In this document: positions 42,876 to 51,217 of the stretch, in pieces | Layout: each line of letters begins with the position of its first letter | How positions within the stretch are numbered: position 1 is the first letter of the stretch | Source of the DNA: Microbacteriaceae bacterium PS02343 | GTDB taxonomy: Bacteria; Actinomycetota; Actinomycetes; Actinomycetales; Microbacteriaceae | Assembly (NCBI GenBank): GCA_029959365.1 | Contig: JASCOA010000006.1 | Span: forward strand, 1 to 64,000 | Reading direction: 5' to 3' | Length of the DNA stretch: 64,000 nucleotides | Position numbers and translations under genes: made by a program | The notes under the pieces: generated by a model | What the model saw: the letters and a program-made list of their open reading frames with translations, nothing else | Told to the model about the DNA's origin: nothing | Databases searched by the model: none

Positions 42876-44396
42876 ATGAGCGCGAGCACCGGCATCGAGA
42901 TCGAGCGGAAGTACGACGTCGAGGAGGCCGCGGCGCTGCCCGACCTCGTGGGCGCCACCCCGGCGGTGGCGGCCGTCGAGGACGAGGGGGTGCGCGAGCT
43001 CGTCACCGTCTACCTCGACACTGCCGACTTCGCCCTGGCGCGTCGCGGCGTCGTGCTGCGCCGCCGCACCGGCGGCCCGGACGCCGGCTGGCACGTGAAG
43101 ACCAGCGGCGACGGACGCGGGCGCGTGGAGCACCGCCTGCCGCTCGACGACGCCGGGGCCTCCGCCGACGCCGAGCTGGGCGCGCCCCCGGCCGAGCTGC
43201 TCGACCCGCTGCGCGGCCTGGTGCGCGGCCGGCCCGTCGAGGCGATCGCGACCCTCGCGGTGCAGCGCCGGGCGCTGCTGCTGCGCGACGCCGACGGCGG
43301 CCTGCTCGCCGAGGTCGTCGACGACCACGTGACCGCGACGCCGCGGCACGGCGAGCCCAGCTCGTGGCGCGAGTGGGAGGTCGAGCTGGCTCCGGGCTCC
43401 GAGGACGACGCGCTCCTCGACGCGGTCGAGGAGCGGGTACTCGCCGCCGGGGCGTCCGTCTCGGGCAGCGTCGCCAAGGTGGCGCGCGCGCTGGGGACCA
43501 CGGTGCCGGCGAGCCGGCAGGGCGCATCCGCTGCGCTCGGGGCGAAGGCGCGCCTCGACCGCTTCGCCGCCGGCGGCGTCGGCGCGCTGATCGCCCGGCT
43601 GGTCGCCCTCGACGAGTCGGTGCGACGGGGCGAAGCGGATGCGGTGCACCAGCTGCGCACGACCGCGCGGCGCCTGCGCACGCTGCTGGGCGCCGTGGCG
43701 CCGGCCTACGACGCCGAGGCGGTCGACGCCCTGCGCGACGGGCTGCGCGATCTCGGCCGGGCGCTGAGCGGCGCCCGCGACGCCGAGGTGCTGCGCGAGC
43801 GGCTGACCGCCGCGGTCGCCGAGGAGCCCGAGGGCCCCGCCGTCGAGCACCTGCTGCGGCTCGCCGCCGACCGCGAGGAGACCACCCGCGAGGCCGCCGT
43901 CGCCGCCCTCGACGGCGACGAGTACTTCGCGCTGCTCGATGCGCTCGAGGCGCTGACGCCGCGCGACGACGTCGAGCACCCGCGGGCGAAGGAGGCGCTG
44001 CGCGAGCGGCTGCGGCGCGAGCACCGCCGTGTGCGCCGCGCCGCCGTGCGCTACGACGACGCACCGGGCCCGGTCAGCTCGCGGGAGGCGCTGCACGACG
44101 CCCGCAAGGCGGCCAAGCGCCTGCGCTACGCGGTCGAGGCCGCGCGCGAGCTGCCCGGCTTCGGCGCCTCGGGCCACGCGCGCAGGGCCGAGGCGGTGCA
44201 GGACGCGCTCGGCGAGCACCTCGACGCCCTGACCGCGGCGGCGGCGATCGCCGAGGCGGTGCCGCTCGCGGCGCAGCTCGAGCCCGCCGGGGTGTTCTCG
44301 CTCGGGCGCGCCCACGCGCAGGAGGAGCGTCGCGCCGCCGACGCGCTCGACGCGGGGCTGCTCGCGCTGTGGGAGCTGTTCGACCGCGAGCCTTGA
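42876..44396 (+). CDS. CYTH and CHAD domain protein
   Basis: A 506-residue cytosolic protein: a CYTH domain (about 5-200) with the E-I-E-R-K-Y signature at residues 8-13 and the paired basic/acidic strands of the triphosphate tunnel, then a CHAD domain (about 225-500), a helical bundle with conserved His and Arg/Lys residues (V-H-Q-L-R-T-T-A-R-R-L-R, L-H-D-A-R-K-A-A-K-R-L-R-Y). CYTH proteins hydrolyse inorganic or nucleoside triphosphates, and CHAD domains bind polyphosphate; the fusion points to polyphosphate metabolism. TAGACA lies 6 nt before the ATG, close to a leaderless arrangement. Confidence 0.92.
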   Translation: MSASTGIEIERKYDVEEAAALPDLVGATPAVAAVEDEGVRELVTVYLDTADFALARRGVVLRRRTGGPDAGWHVKTSGDGRGRVEHRLPLDDAGASADAELGAPPAELLDPLRGLVRGRPVEAIATLAVQRRALLLRDADGGLLAEVVDDHVTATPRHGEPSSWREWEVELAPGSEDDALLDAVEERVLAAGASVSGSVAKVARALGTTVPASRQGASAALGAKARLDRFAAGGVGALIARLVALDESVRRGEADAVHQLRTTARRLRTLLGAVAPAYDAEAVDALRDGLRDLGRALSGARDAEVLRERLTAAVAEEPEGPAVEHLLRLAADREETTREAAVAALDGDEYFALLDALEALTPRDDVEHPRAKEALRERLRREHRRVRRAAVRYDDAPGPVSSREALHDARKAAKRLRYAVEAARELPGFGASGHARRAEAVQDALGEHLDALTAAAAIAEAVPLAAQLEPAGVFSLGRAHAQEERRAADALDAGLLALWELFDREP

Positions 44397-44460
44397 GCCG
44401 AGCGAGCGCCGGCCGCCGGGCCGGCGCGCTGCTCGCTCGCGTCGCAGGCGCCCGGGTACG

Positions 44461-44497
44461 ACGAAAGCCCCCGGAGCAGGACTCCGAGGGCTTTCGT
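44461..44497. terminator. Strong bidirectional terminator
   Basis: Arms ACGAAAGCCC and GGGCTTTCGT (10 bp) with an inner CGGAG/CTCCG stem give a nearly continuous hairpin. One side lies behind the CYTH-CHAD stop, the other 9 nt behind the tRNA-Glu, so it ends both transcripts. The TTTCG run on each side gives partial U tracts. Confidence 0.85.
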
Positions 44498-44505
44498 GTT
44501 GTCGG

Positions 44506-44578
44506 TGACCCCAGCGGGATTCGAACCCGCGTTACCGCCGTGAGAGGGCAGCGTACTAGGCCGCTATACGATGGGGCC
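44506..44578 (-). tRNA. tRNA-Glu (anticodon CTC)
   Basis: 73 nt on the minus strand with the acceptor stem GGCCCCA/TGGGGTC (one G-T pair), D arm, anticodon loop CCCTCTCAC giving CTC, and the T arm GCGGG-TTCGAAT-CCCGC. The discriminator base is A. The CCA end is not encoded. Confidence 0.96.
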
Positions 44579-44616
44579 GGTCTTGCGAGGCGTTTCCGTC
44601 TCGCGACAACTCAATG

Positions 44617-44646
44617 AGTATGGCACGGGGCGCGAGGGGCCGCCAA
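44617..44646 (-). promoter_or_regulatory. Promoter of tRNA-Glu
   Basis: On the minus strand: -35-like TTGGCG (44646-44641), 18-nt spacer, -10 CATACT (44622-44617), 38 nt before the mature 5' end. Nothing else is seen in the 167-nt gap up to the diacylglycerol-kinase gene. Confidence 0.5.
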
Positions 44647-44745
44647 ATCGCGGCGTGAATCCCGGGCGTGTCGCGGCCGCTCCCCCGCGTTCCGGAGCTC
44701 GCCGGAGACGCGGTCGGTCGCCCGTCGGGAACGCGATCCGGCCCC

Positions 44746-45684
44746 TCAGCGGCCGGCCGGCTCCGGTGCGGGCGGCGCGAGCACGCGCAGGGCGCCCGGC
44801 TCGACGCGGACGTCGAGCGGCAGCGGGCCGACGCGCTCGCCGTCGGCGTAGCCCACCGCATCCGCTTCGAGGCGCACGCGGTGCACCCGCTCGATGCTCA
44901 CGTGCCGGTCGCCCACGTGCGTGCCGGCGAAGACGCGCGGGAAGATGCGCAGGAACGACAGCCGGCTCATCGGCGCGACGATGAAGAGGTCGAGCAGCCC
45001 GTCGTCGAGCAGCGCCTTCGGGGTGATGAGCATGCCGCCGCCGAAGGAGGTGTTGTTCGCGACCGAGATGAGCAGCGCGTCGACCGAGCGCGGCTGGCCG
45101 TCGACGACGAGCGCGTAGCGGCGCGGGCGCAGGCGCAGCAGCTCGATGAGGATCGCCACGTTGTAGCGCTGGCGGCCCCTCGGCCAGCGCAGCGCGTTCG
45201 CCCGTTCGTTGACCGCGGAGTCGAAGCCGGCCGACAGCACGCCGGCGAACCAGCGCTCGGGAGTCGAGCCGTCGAAGCGGATGAGCCCGGCGTCGATGGT
45301 GCGCGCCGGGCGCCCGAGCGCCTCGAGCAGCACGTCGAGCGCCTGCTGAGGCTCGCCGAGCGGGATGCGGAGGCCGCGCGCGAAGTCGTTGCCGGTGCCG
45401 CTCGGCACGATGCCCAGCGGCACCCCGGTGCCGGCGAGCAGGCCCGCGGCGAGGTGCACCATGCCGTCGCCGCCGACGACCACGAGGGCGTCGAGGGGCT
45501 CGTCGGCGAGCAGAGCTCGGCAGCGCCGCTCGAGCTGCTCCATGCTGGGCTCGAGCACCCGCGTGACGCGGTGCCCCGCGGTCTCGAGGGCCCGCACGAC
45601 GAGATCGCCCGTGCTGCGACGGCTGCCGAACGAGGCTGCGGGGTTGACGGCGACGACCAGGTGTCGCGGGGTCGGGGCGGTCAT
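44746..45684 (-). CDS. Diacylglycerol-kinase-family lipid kinase
   Basis: A 312-residue DagK/YegS-type lipid kinase that phosphorylates diacylglycerol or a related lipid with ATP at the membrane. Motifs: V-V-V-G-G-D-G-M-V-H (near residue 72), G-T-G-N-D-F-A-R-G-L (near 98), and the C-terminal D-G-L-L-D-L block. The actual lipid cannot be told. The start at 45684 lies 6 nt behind CATACT and is probably leaderless. Confidence 0.92.
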   Translation of the reverse strand: MTAPTPRHLVVAVNPAASFGSRRSTGDLVVRALETAGHRVTRVLEPSMEQLERRCRALLADEPLDALVVVGGDGMVHLAAGLLAGTGVPLGIVPSGTGNDFARGLRIPLGEPQQALDVLLEALGRPARTIDAGLIRFDGSTPERWFAGVLSAGFDSAVNERANALRWPRGRQRYNVAILIELLRLRPRRYALVVDGQPRSVDALLISVANNTSFGGGMLITPKALLDDGLLDLFIVAPMSRLSFLRIFPRVFAGTHVGDRHVSIERVHRVRLEADAVGYADGERVGPLPLDVRVEPGALRVLAPPAPEPAGR

Positions 45685-45690
45685 CCGCTC

Positions 45691-45696
45691 AGTATG
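45691..45696 (-). promoter_or_regulatory. -10 box of the lipid kinase gene
   Basis: CATACT on the minus strand, 6 nt before the ATG. The same hexamer is used by the neighbouring tRNA-Glu promoter. Confidence 0.4.
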
Positions 45697-45765
45697 GCCG
45701 GGCGGATGCGCGCCGGGCGAGCCCGCGGACGGGGCGGCATCCGGGCTGCGCTGGTCGGCCGGCGC

Positions 45766-46053
45766 TCAGGACTCGGGCTGCGCCGGGCTCTCGGCCCGCG
45801 CGGCCGCGGCGGGCTCGGGCAGGCCGAGCGCGGCGCGCAGGCGCGCCTCCGCGTCCTCGGCGCGCTCCTGCGGGCGGCTCGCGGCACGGTTGGCCTCCGT
45901 GACCGCCTTGAGCACCTCCTCGCGGTGGATGCGCACGCCGCGAGGGGCGTCGATGCCGATGCGCACACCGTCGCCGCGCGACTCGATGATCGTGACGACG
46001 ATGTCATCGCCGATCAGAACCCGTTCCCCGGGCTTGCGCGTCAGCACCAGCAT
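45766..46053 (-). CDS. csrA: Carbon storage regulator CsrA
   Basis: A 95-residue CsrA. The first 60 residues match the family (M-L-V-L-T-R-K-P-G-E, G-V-R-I-G-I-D-A-P-R-G-V-x-I-H-R-E-E-V), including the RNA-binding R-x-G-I and the C-terminal R-E-E. CsrA binds GGA motifs in leaders and in Gram-positives controls flagellin translation with FliW; fliW and flagellin genes are not in the window. The 30-residue Ala/Glu/Pro-rich tail is longer than usual. It follows the flagellar cluster but has its own leaderless-type promoter. Confidence 0.95.
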   Translation of the reverse strand: MLVLTRKPGERVLIGDDIVVTIIESRGDGVRIGIDAPRGVRIHREEVLKAVTEANRAASRPQERAEDAEARLRAALGLPEPAAAARAESPAQPES

Positions 46054-46059
46054 CCGACC

Positions 46060-46070
46060 AGCGTATCGGC
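46060..46070 (-). promoter_or_regulatory. csrA promoter (-10)
   Basis: Minus strand TACGCT (46065-46060), 6 nt before the ATG. It overlaps GCCGATAC (46070-46063), a good match to the sigma28/WhiG -10 GCCGATAA, but no TAAA-like -35 lies 14-16 nt upstream, so the main-sigma reading is preferred. Confidence 0.4.
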
Positions 46071-46128
46071 TGACGCAGCCGGGGTCGGAAGGCGGACGGG
46101 CGTTTCCGCGGAGGGCGGACGCGACCGC

Positions 46129-47046
46129 CTACAGCGTCGACGACGTCGCCGGCGCCGCGTCGACCCAGCCGACCGGGACGCGCAGATCGTTGACCGTGCC
46201 GGGGCTGGCGGTGCCGGCGAGACCCACCACGGCGAGGGCGTCGACGGGCACGACCGCGGCCACGGCGCCGACCCATCGGGCGGTGTCCTCGGGCTTGCGG
46301 CCCGCGTCGACGACGAGCCAGACCTGGTCGGCGGGCACCCCGCGCAGCGCCTCGAGCCGCACCGGATCGACCGGCAGGGAGGCGGGCAGGCCGGCCGCGA
46401 CGATGCCGCCGCGAGCGTGCTGCACGCCGTCGGCGCGGAAGGCGCTGCAGGTGCGGCGGTCGTCGACGCGCGGCAGCCCCGCCTCCTCGATCGCTCCGGA
46501 GACGGCGATCCGGCCGCCGGTGGTCACGGCCATCGCTCGGGCGACCGCGAGCGCGACCGCACCGAGGCCCACGACGAGCACGACGTCGCCCGGCGCCGAG
46601 CGCACCGTCGGCACCGGCGACCGCGGCGGCTCGGGCGCGGTGACGGCCACGATCTCGTCGAGCAGCCTGGCGAAGTCCGGGCGCTCGGTGGAGACGCGGC
46701 TGGGCTGCGGGGCGGGCTCGCGCGCGGCGTCGTCGCGCAGGCCCGCGTGCATCCGCTCCTCGGCCCGCTCCGCCTGGTCGAGCAGCGCGTCGAGGCCGAC
46801 CGGTGCGCCGGCGGTCGGCGACGCCGCCGGTGAGGGCGGCACCGGCATCGCGACGGCGGGACCGCCCGGCTCGTCGGCGATCTCCACCTCGGCCTCGAAG
46901 TAGGACTTCGCGAAGAGACCGCGGAGTCCCCCGACGGTCACCCGCTCGGCGCTGAGGATGCGGGCGCGCGGCCCGTACTCCCGCTCGACGCGCGCGGTGA
47001 GCTCGACGAGCGAGGGGGCGTCAAGCCGCAATCGTCTCGGGGACAC
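46129..47046 (-). CDS. FlhF-like protein lacking the P-loop
   Basis: A 305-residue protein in the place where flhF follows flhA. The N-terminus (F-x-A-K-S-Y-F-E-A-E-V near residue 45; R-x-L-G-x-x-A-x-I-L-S type start) resembles the FlhF N domain. The middle (85-140) is low complexity. The SRP-GTPase-like part (150-300) has V-V-L-V-V-G-L-G-A-V-A where FlhF has G-P-T-G-V-G-K-T-T, so Walker A is lost; a V-V-D-A-G strand remains. Probably a non-GTPase relative. The GTG start overlaps the flhA end by 26 nt. Confidence 0.65.
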   Translation of the reverse strand: MSPRRLRLDAPSLVELTARVEREYGPRARILSAERVTVGGLRGLFAKSYFEAEVEIADEPGGPAVAMPVPPSPAASPTAGAPVGLDALLDQAERAEERMHAGLRDDAAREPAPQPSRVSTERPDFARLLDEIVAVTAPEPPRSPVPTVRSAPGDVVLVVGLGAVALAVARAMAVTTGGRIAVSGAIEEAGLPRVDDRRTCSAFRADGVQHARGGIVAAGLPASLPVDPVRLEALRGVPADQVWLVVDAGRKPEDTARWVGAVAAVVPVDALAVVGLAGTASPGTVNDLRVPVGWVDAAPATSSTL

Positions 47047-49081
47047 GCACCACCCCGACGGTCTCGATCTGACTGCCGGCGCTCGTGGCCTCCTGGTACG
47101 ACAGCACGGCGACGCCGTCGGCCTGGGTGCCCGCGAGGCGCCGCACGGCGGGGCGCAGGGCGGGCGCGCAGACGAGCACGGGCGCGATGCCGCGGGCGTC
47201 GACCGAGCGGATGGTGTCGGCCAGCGCCGCGATGACCTGCTCGATGCGGCTCGGGTCGAGCACGATCTGGGTGCCCTGCTCGCTCGGCCGCAGCCCCTCG
47301 AGCATGGACTGCTCGAGCGCGGGGTCGATCATGACGACGCGCAGCACGCCGTCGTCGAGGTGCTTGGCGACGAGCGCCGGTCCGAGAGCCGAGCGCGCGG
47401 CCTCGACGAGCGCCTCCGGATCGTTCGACTGCTTCGCCCGCAGCGAGAGCGCCTCGTAGATGCGCGGCAGGTCGTTGATGGCCACCCGCTCGGCGAGCAG
47501 CCCCTGCAGCACGCGCTGCACCTCGGCCAGCGAGAGCAGGTTGGGCACCAGCTCGTCGACGGCGGACGGGTTGACCTGCTTGACGCCCTCGGTGAGCACG
47601 CGCACGTCCTCGCGGCTGAGCAGGCGCGCGGCGTTCTGGGTGATGACCGTCGACAGGTGCGTGACGATGACCGAGACGCGGTCGATGACGGTCGCGCCGG
47701 CCATCTCGGCGGCGTGCCGCATCTCGGCGGGCACCCACTTGCCGGCGAGCTGGAAGACCGGCTCGATCGTGGCCTGACCGGGCACGTCGTCCAGGCCGTC
47801 GCCCAGCGCGAGCAGTCGGCCCGAGGGCGCCGTGCCGCGGCCGACCTCGACGCCGGCGACGCGGATCGCGTAGGTGGAGCGCGGCAGCTCGATGCTGTCG
47901 CGGGTGCGCACGGCGGGCACGACGACGCCGAGCTCGCCGGCGATCGTCCGCCGCAGCGCCTTGACCCGGCCGAGCAGGTCGTCGCTCTGACCGCTGACGA
48001 GGTCGACGAGATCGGGGGCGAGCTGGATCTCCAGCGCGTGGACCCGCATCTGCTCGATGAGGTCCTCGGTGCTGTCGCCCGTGGGAGCGGGCGGCATGGC
48101 CTCGGCGAGGCGCTGCGCCGCCGCGGCCTTCCTCTCGGCGGACGCGATGCGGCGGCTGGCGATGATGAGCCCGGCGCCGACGGCGATGAACGGGATCGGC
48201 GGCATGCCCGGGATGAGCGCCATGACGAGCGCCGCGCAGCCCGCGATCATGAGCGCCATCTGCGACTGCGCGAGCTGCTTCGAGGCCTGCGAGCTCATCT
48301 CCTGGTCGGAGGTGGAGCGCGTGACGATCATGCCCGTCGCGACGGCCATCAGCAGCGCCGGGATCTGGGTGACCAGGCCGTCGCCGATGGTCAGCAGCGT
48401 GTAGGTCTCGACGGCCTCGCCGATCTCCATGCCGCGCTGCAGCATGCCGAGGGCGATGCCGCCCACGATGTTGATGATGATGATGATGATGCCGGCGATC
48501 GCGTCGCCCTTGACGAACTTCGACGCACCGTCCATCGCACCGTAGAAGTCGGCCTCGGCCGCCACCTCCGCGCGGCGCTCCTTGGCCTGCTGCTCGCTGA
48601 TCATGCCGGCGTTCAGCTCGGCGTCGATCGCCATCTGCTTGCCGGGCATCGCGTCGAGGGTGAAGCGCGCGCCGACCTCGGCGACGCGCTCGGCGCCCTT
48701 CGTGACGACCACGAACTGGATGACGATGAGGATGAGGAAGACGACCGCCCCGATCACGATCGATCCGCCGACCGCGACATGCCCGAACGCCTCGATGACC
48801 TGGCCCGCGTAGCCCTCCCCCAGCACCAGGCGGGTGGAGGCGACGTTGAGCCCGAGCCGGAACAGCGTCGCCACGAGCAGCAGCGACGGGAACACCGAGA
48901 AGTCGAGCGGGCGCTTGGCGAACATCGTCGTGAGCAGGATGACGAGCGCGAAGAGGATGTTCACGATGATGAGCACGTCGAGCAGCGGTGCGGGCACCGG
49001 CACGACGAGCAGCAGGATGATGCCGACCACGCCGATCGGCACGGCGAGCGCCCCGAGCAGCAGCCTCATTCGAGCGGTCAT
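47021..49081 (-). CDS. flhA: Flagellar type III export protein FlhA
   Basis: A 686-residue FlhA, the export-gate subunit. Seven or eight N-terminal membrane helices (to about 310) include the FHIPEP-type cytoplasmic loop (G-A-R-F-T-L-D-A-M-P-G-K-Q-M-A-I-D-A-E-L). The C-terminal cytoplasmic domain (about 350-686) docks export chaperones and substrates. ATGA overlap with flhB. Confidence 0.96.
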   Translation of the reverse strand: MTARMRLLLGALAVPIGVVGIILLLVVPVPAPLLDVLIIVNILFALVILLTTMFAKRPLDFSVFPSLLLVATLFRLGLNVASTRLVLGEGYAGQVIEAFGHVAVGGSIVIGAVVFLILIVIQFVVVTKGAERVAEVGARFTLDAMPGKQMAIDAELNAGMISEQQAKERRAEVAAEADFYGAMDGASKFVKGDAIAGIIIIIINIVGGIALGMLQRGMEIGEAVETYTLLTIGDGLVTQIPALLMAVATGMIVTRSTSDQEMSSQASKQLAQSQMALMIAGCAALVMALIPGMPPIPFIAVGAGLIIASRRIASAERKAAAAQRLAEAMPPAPTGDSTEDLIEQMRVHALEIQLAPDLVDLVSGQSDDLLGRVKALRRTIAGELGVVVPAVRTRDSIELPRSTYAIRVAGVEVGRGTAPSGRLLALGDGLDDVPGQATIEPVFQLAGKWVPAEMRHAAEMAGATVIDRVSVIVTHLSTVITQNAARLLSREDVRVLTEGVKQVNPSAVDELVPNLLSLAEVQRVLQGLLAERVAINDLPRIYEALSLRAKQSNDPEALVEAARSALGPALVAKHLDDGVLRVVMIDPALEQSMLEGLRPSEQGTQIVLDPSRIEQVIAALADTIRSVDARGIAPVLVCAPALRPAVRRLAGTQADGVAVLSYQEATSAGSQIETVGVVRVPETIAA

Positions 49082-50175
49082 GATTCTCCTCCGGTGAGTG
49101 CGGGGGCCATGGACTGGATGCCGGAGGCGCCGCCGCGGCGCTGCAGCGCCATGACGAAGGCCAGCAGCTTGGCGACGGCGGTGTAGAGCTCGGCCGGGAT
49201 CTCGTGGCCGATCTCGCAGGACGCGTGCAGCGCGCGGGCCAGGCCGACCTCGCGCACCATCGGCACGCCCGATTCATCCGCTTTCTCGCGGATGCGCCGG
49301 GCGATCTCGTCCACGCCCTTGGCGACGACGCGCGGCGCGCTCCTGCCGGCCTCGTACTTGAGGGCGACGGCGTAGTGGGTGGGGTTGACGACGACCACGT
49401 CCGCATCCGCCACCGAGGCGATCATGCGGTTGCGGCTCAAGGCCAGCTGACGGGCGCGGCGCTGCGACTTGATCAGCGGGTCGCCCTCGCTGTTCTTCGA
49501 CTCGTCGCGCACCTCCTTCTTGGTCATGCGCGTGTGCTTGCGGTTGCGGCGGGCGATGACGAGCATGTCGAACACCGCGAGCGCGAGCCCGGCGAGCACG
49601 CCGGCCTGCAGCAGCGAGGCGACGCCGCCGGTGGCCACGTTCATGACCGCGGAGAGCGGCAGGGAGGCGCTGGAGGCGAGCGTCGGCATGAGCCCGGTGA
49701 CGACGATGGCGAGCACGCCGCCGACGACCGCGGTCTTCAGCAGGGCCTTCACGCCCTCCCAGAGCGCCTGGCCGCCGAAGGTGCGCTTCATGCCGTTCAG
49801 CAGGTTGAACTGGTCGAAGCGCCCCTTCATCTGCTTGAGGTGGATGCCGCCCTGCACGAAGGCCGCGGCGACCGCGATGACCGCCACCACCGCGAGGATC
49901 GGTGCGATGAGCCCGAGCACGGTGCCGAGCCCCTCGCCGAGCATCTCGACGGCCACCTGCGGGTCGGGCTGGGCGATGATGCGCGGGATGTTCAGCAGCT
50001 GGTCCGTGCCGCCGTCGGCGGCGTTCTGCACGACCGCCGGCAGCATCGCGGCGACCGCGCCGATGCCGACCCAGGCCGAGAGGTCCTGGCTGCGCGAGAG
50101 CTTGCCGTCGCGGCGCACCTCGCGCATCCGCTTGTCGGTGGCCTGCTCGGTCCTCTCCTCGGAGGTGTCGGCCAT
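49078..50175 (-). CDS. flhB: Flagellar export switch protein FlhB
   Basis: A 365-residue FlhB: four membrane helices in the first 215 residues, then a cytoplasmic domain with the self-cleaving N-P-T-H motif (near residue 263). It switches export from hook to filament proteins together with FliK, which is also encoded here. It overlaps fliR by one base and flhA by four. Confidence 0.96.
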   Translation of the reverse strand: MADTSEERTEQATDKRMREVRRDGKLSRSQDLSAWVGIGAVAAMLPAVVQNAADGGTDQLLNIPRIIAQPDPQVAVEMLGEGLGTVLGLIAPILAVVAVIAVAAAFVQGGIHLKQMKGRFDQFNLLNGMKRTFGGQALWEGVKALLKTAVVGGVLAIVVTGLMPTLASSASLPLSAVMNVATGGVASLLQAGVLAGLALAVFDMLVIARRNRKHTRMTKKEVRDESKNSEGDPLIKSQRRARQLALSRNRMIASVADADVVVVNPTHYAVALKYEAGRSAPRVVAKGVDEIARRIREKADESGVPMVREVGLARALHASCEIGHEIPAELYTAVAKLLAFVMALQRRGGASGIQSMAPALTGGES

Positions 50176-50933
50176 CAGCGGGCACCCCCCATCAGCTCGA
50201 GCGCGTCGCCGGTGAGCGACTCGACGATGGCGGGCAGCCCGACGAAGGTGGTGACCGCGAGCACGAGGGTGAGCAGCACCTTGAGCGGGAAGCTCAGCGC
50301 GAAGGCGTTGAGGGCGGGGGCGACGCGGGTGAGCAGGCCCATGCCGACGTCGGCGAGGAAGAGCACGACGATGAGCGGGCCGGCGATCTGCACGGCCGCG
50401 AGCAGCATCTGCCCGGTGCCCTGGATGAGCAGCGGACCGGTGACCGCCGCCGTGAGCGCCGAGCCCACAGGGATCGCCTCGAAGGAGCGGATGAGGCCGC
50501 CCATCACGAGCAGGTACCCGCCGGAGGCGAAGAGCAGCGCGATCGCCGTCATCTGGAACAGCCGGGCGAACTGGGCGCCGTTGACCATTGACTGCGGGTC
50601 GAAGCCCTGCGCGAGGGAGAAGCCGCCGAAGAGGTCGATGAGGCTGCCGGCGGACTGCACCGCGGAGAAGGCGACGAAGACGAGGAAGCCGAGCAGCGCG
50701 CCCGCGACGAGCTCGAGCACGAGCGCGACGAGGAAGTCGCCGGGGCTGCCCTGCACGTACTGCTCGGCGGCGCGCGGCGAGACGGCCAGCGCCAGGCCGA
50801 CGGCGAGCATGCCCTTGACCCGGAGCGGGAAGGCCCCGGTCGAGAACGGCGGCGCGATGACGAGGAACGCGACCATGCGCACGGCGGAGAGCCCGAAGGC
50901 CTCCAGCCAGCCGAGGTTGATCGCGAGGGTCAT
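50175..50933 (-). CDS. fliR: Flagellar biosynthetic protein FliR
   Basis: A 252-residue integral membrane protein with about six helices; part of the FliPQR export channel. The start M-T-L-A-I-N-L-G-W-L-E-A-F and the A-P-P-F-S-T block fit the family. It lies 8 nt behind fliQ. Confidence 0.93.
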   Translation of the reverse strand: MTLAINLGWLEAFGLSAVRMVAFLVIAPPFSTGAFPLRVKGMLAVGLALAVSPRAAEQYVQGSPGDFLVALVLELVAGALLGFLVFVAFSAVQSAGSLIDLFGGFSLAQGFDPQSMVNGAQFARLFQMTAIALLFASGGYLLVMGGLIRSFEAIPVGSALTAAVTGPLLIQGTGQMLLAAVQIAGPLIVVLFLADVGMGLLTRVAPALNAFALSFPLKVLLTLVLAVTTFVGLPAIVESLTGDALELMGGAR

Positions 50934-50941
50934 CGGGTGCC

Positions 50942-51217
50942 TCAGACCGTGCCGAGGAGGCCGGGGATGCGCTCGAAGAGCTGCGTGGTGAAGCTCACCA
51001 TCTCGGTGATCATCCAGTTGCCGGCGATGACGAGGGCGGCCGAGACGGCGACCATCTTCGGCACGAAGGAGAGGGTGACCTCCTGCACCTGCGTGATCGA
51101 CTGCAGCAGCGAGATCGCGAAGCCGACCACGAGCGCGGTCACGAGCATGGGGGCGCTGAGCTTGGCGCCCATGAGGATCGCCTGCATGGCGATGTCGAGC
51201 ACGCTCGAGGTGTCCAT
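50942..51217 (-). CDS. fliQ: Flagellar biosynthetic protein FliQ
   Basis: A 91-residue protein with two membrane helices, the usual FliQ size, with the Q-A-I-L-M-G-A-K-L-S-A-P and Q-S-I-T-Q-V-Q-E-x-T-L-S-F-V-P-K family blocks. Starts in a TGATG overlap with fliP. Confidence 0.95.
   Translation of the reverse strand: MDTSSVLDIAMQAILMGAKLSAPMLVTALVVGFAISLLQSITQVQEVTLSFVPKMVAVSAALVIAGNWMITEMVSFTTQLFERIPGLLGTV

Noticed and set aside
42996-44064. Minus-strand open frames opposite the CYTH-CHAD gene
   Set aside because: Arg-rich shadow translations without motifs; the plus strand carries complete CYTH and CHAD signatures.
46060-46089. Sigma28-type promoter for csrA
   Set aside because: The -10 GCCGATAC is good, but nothing like TAAA lies 14-16 nt upstream, and a TACGCT box with leaderless spacing explains the site.
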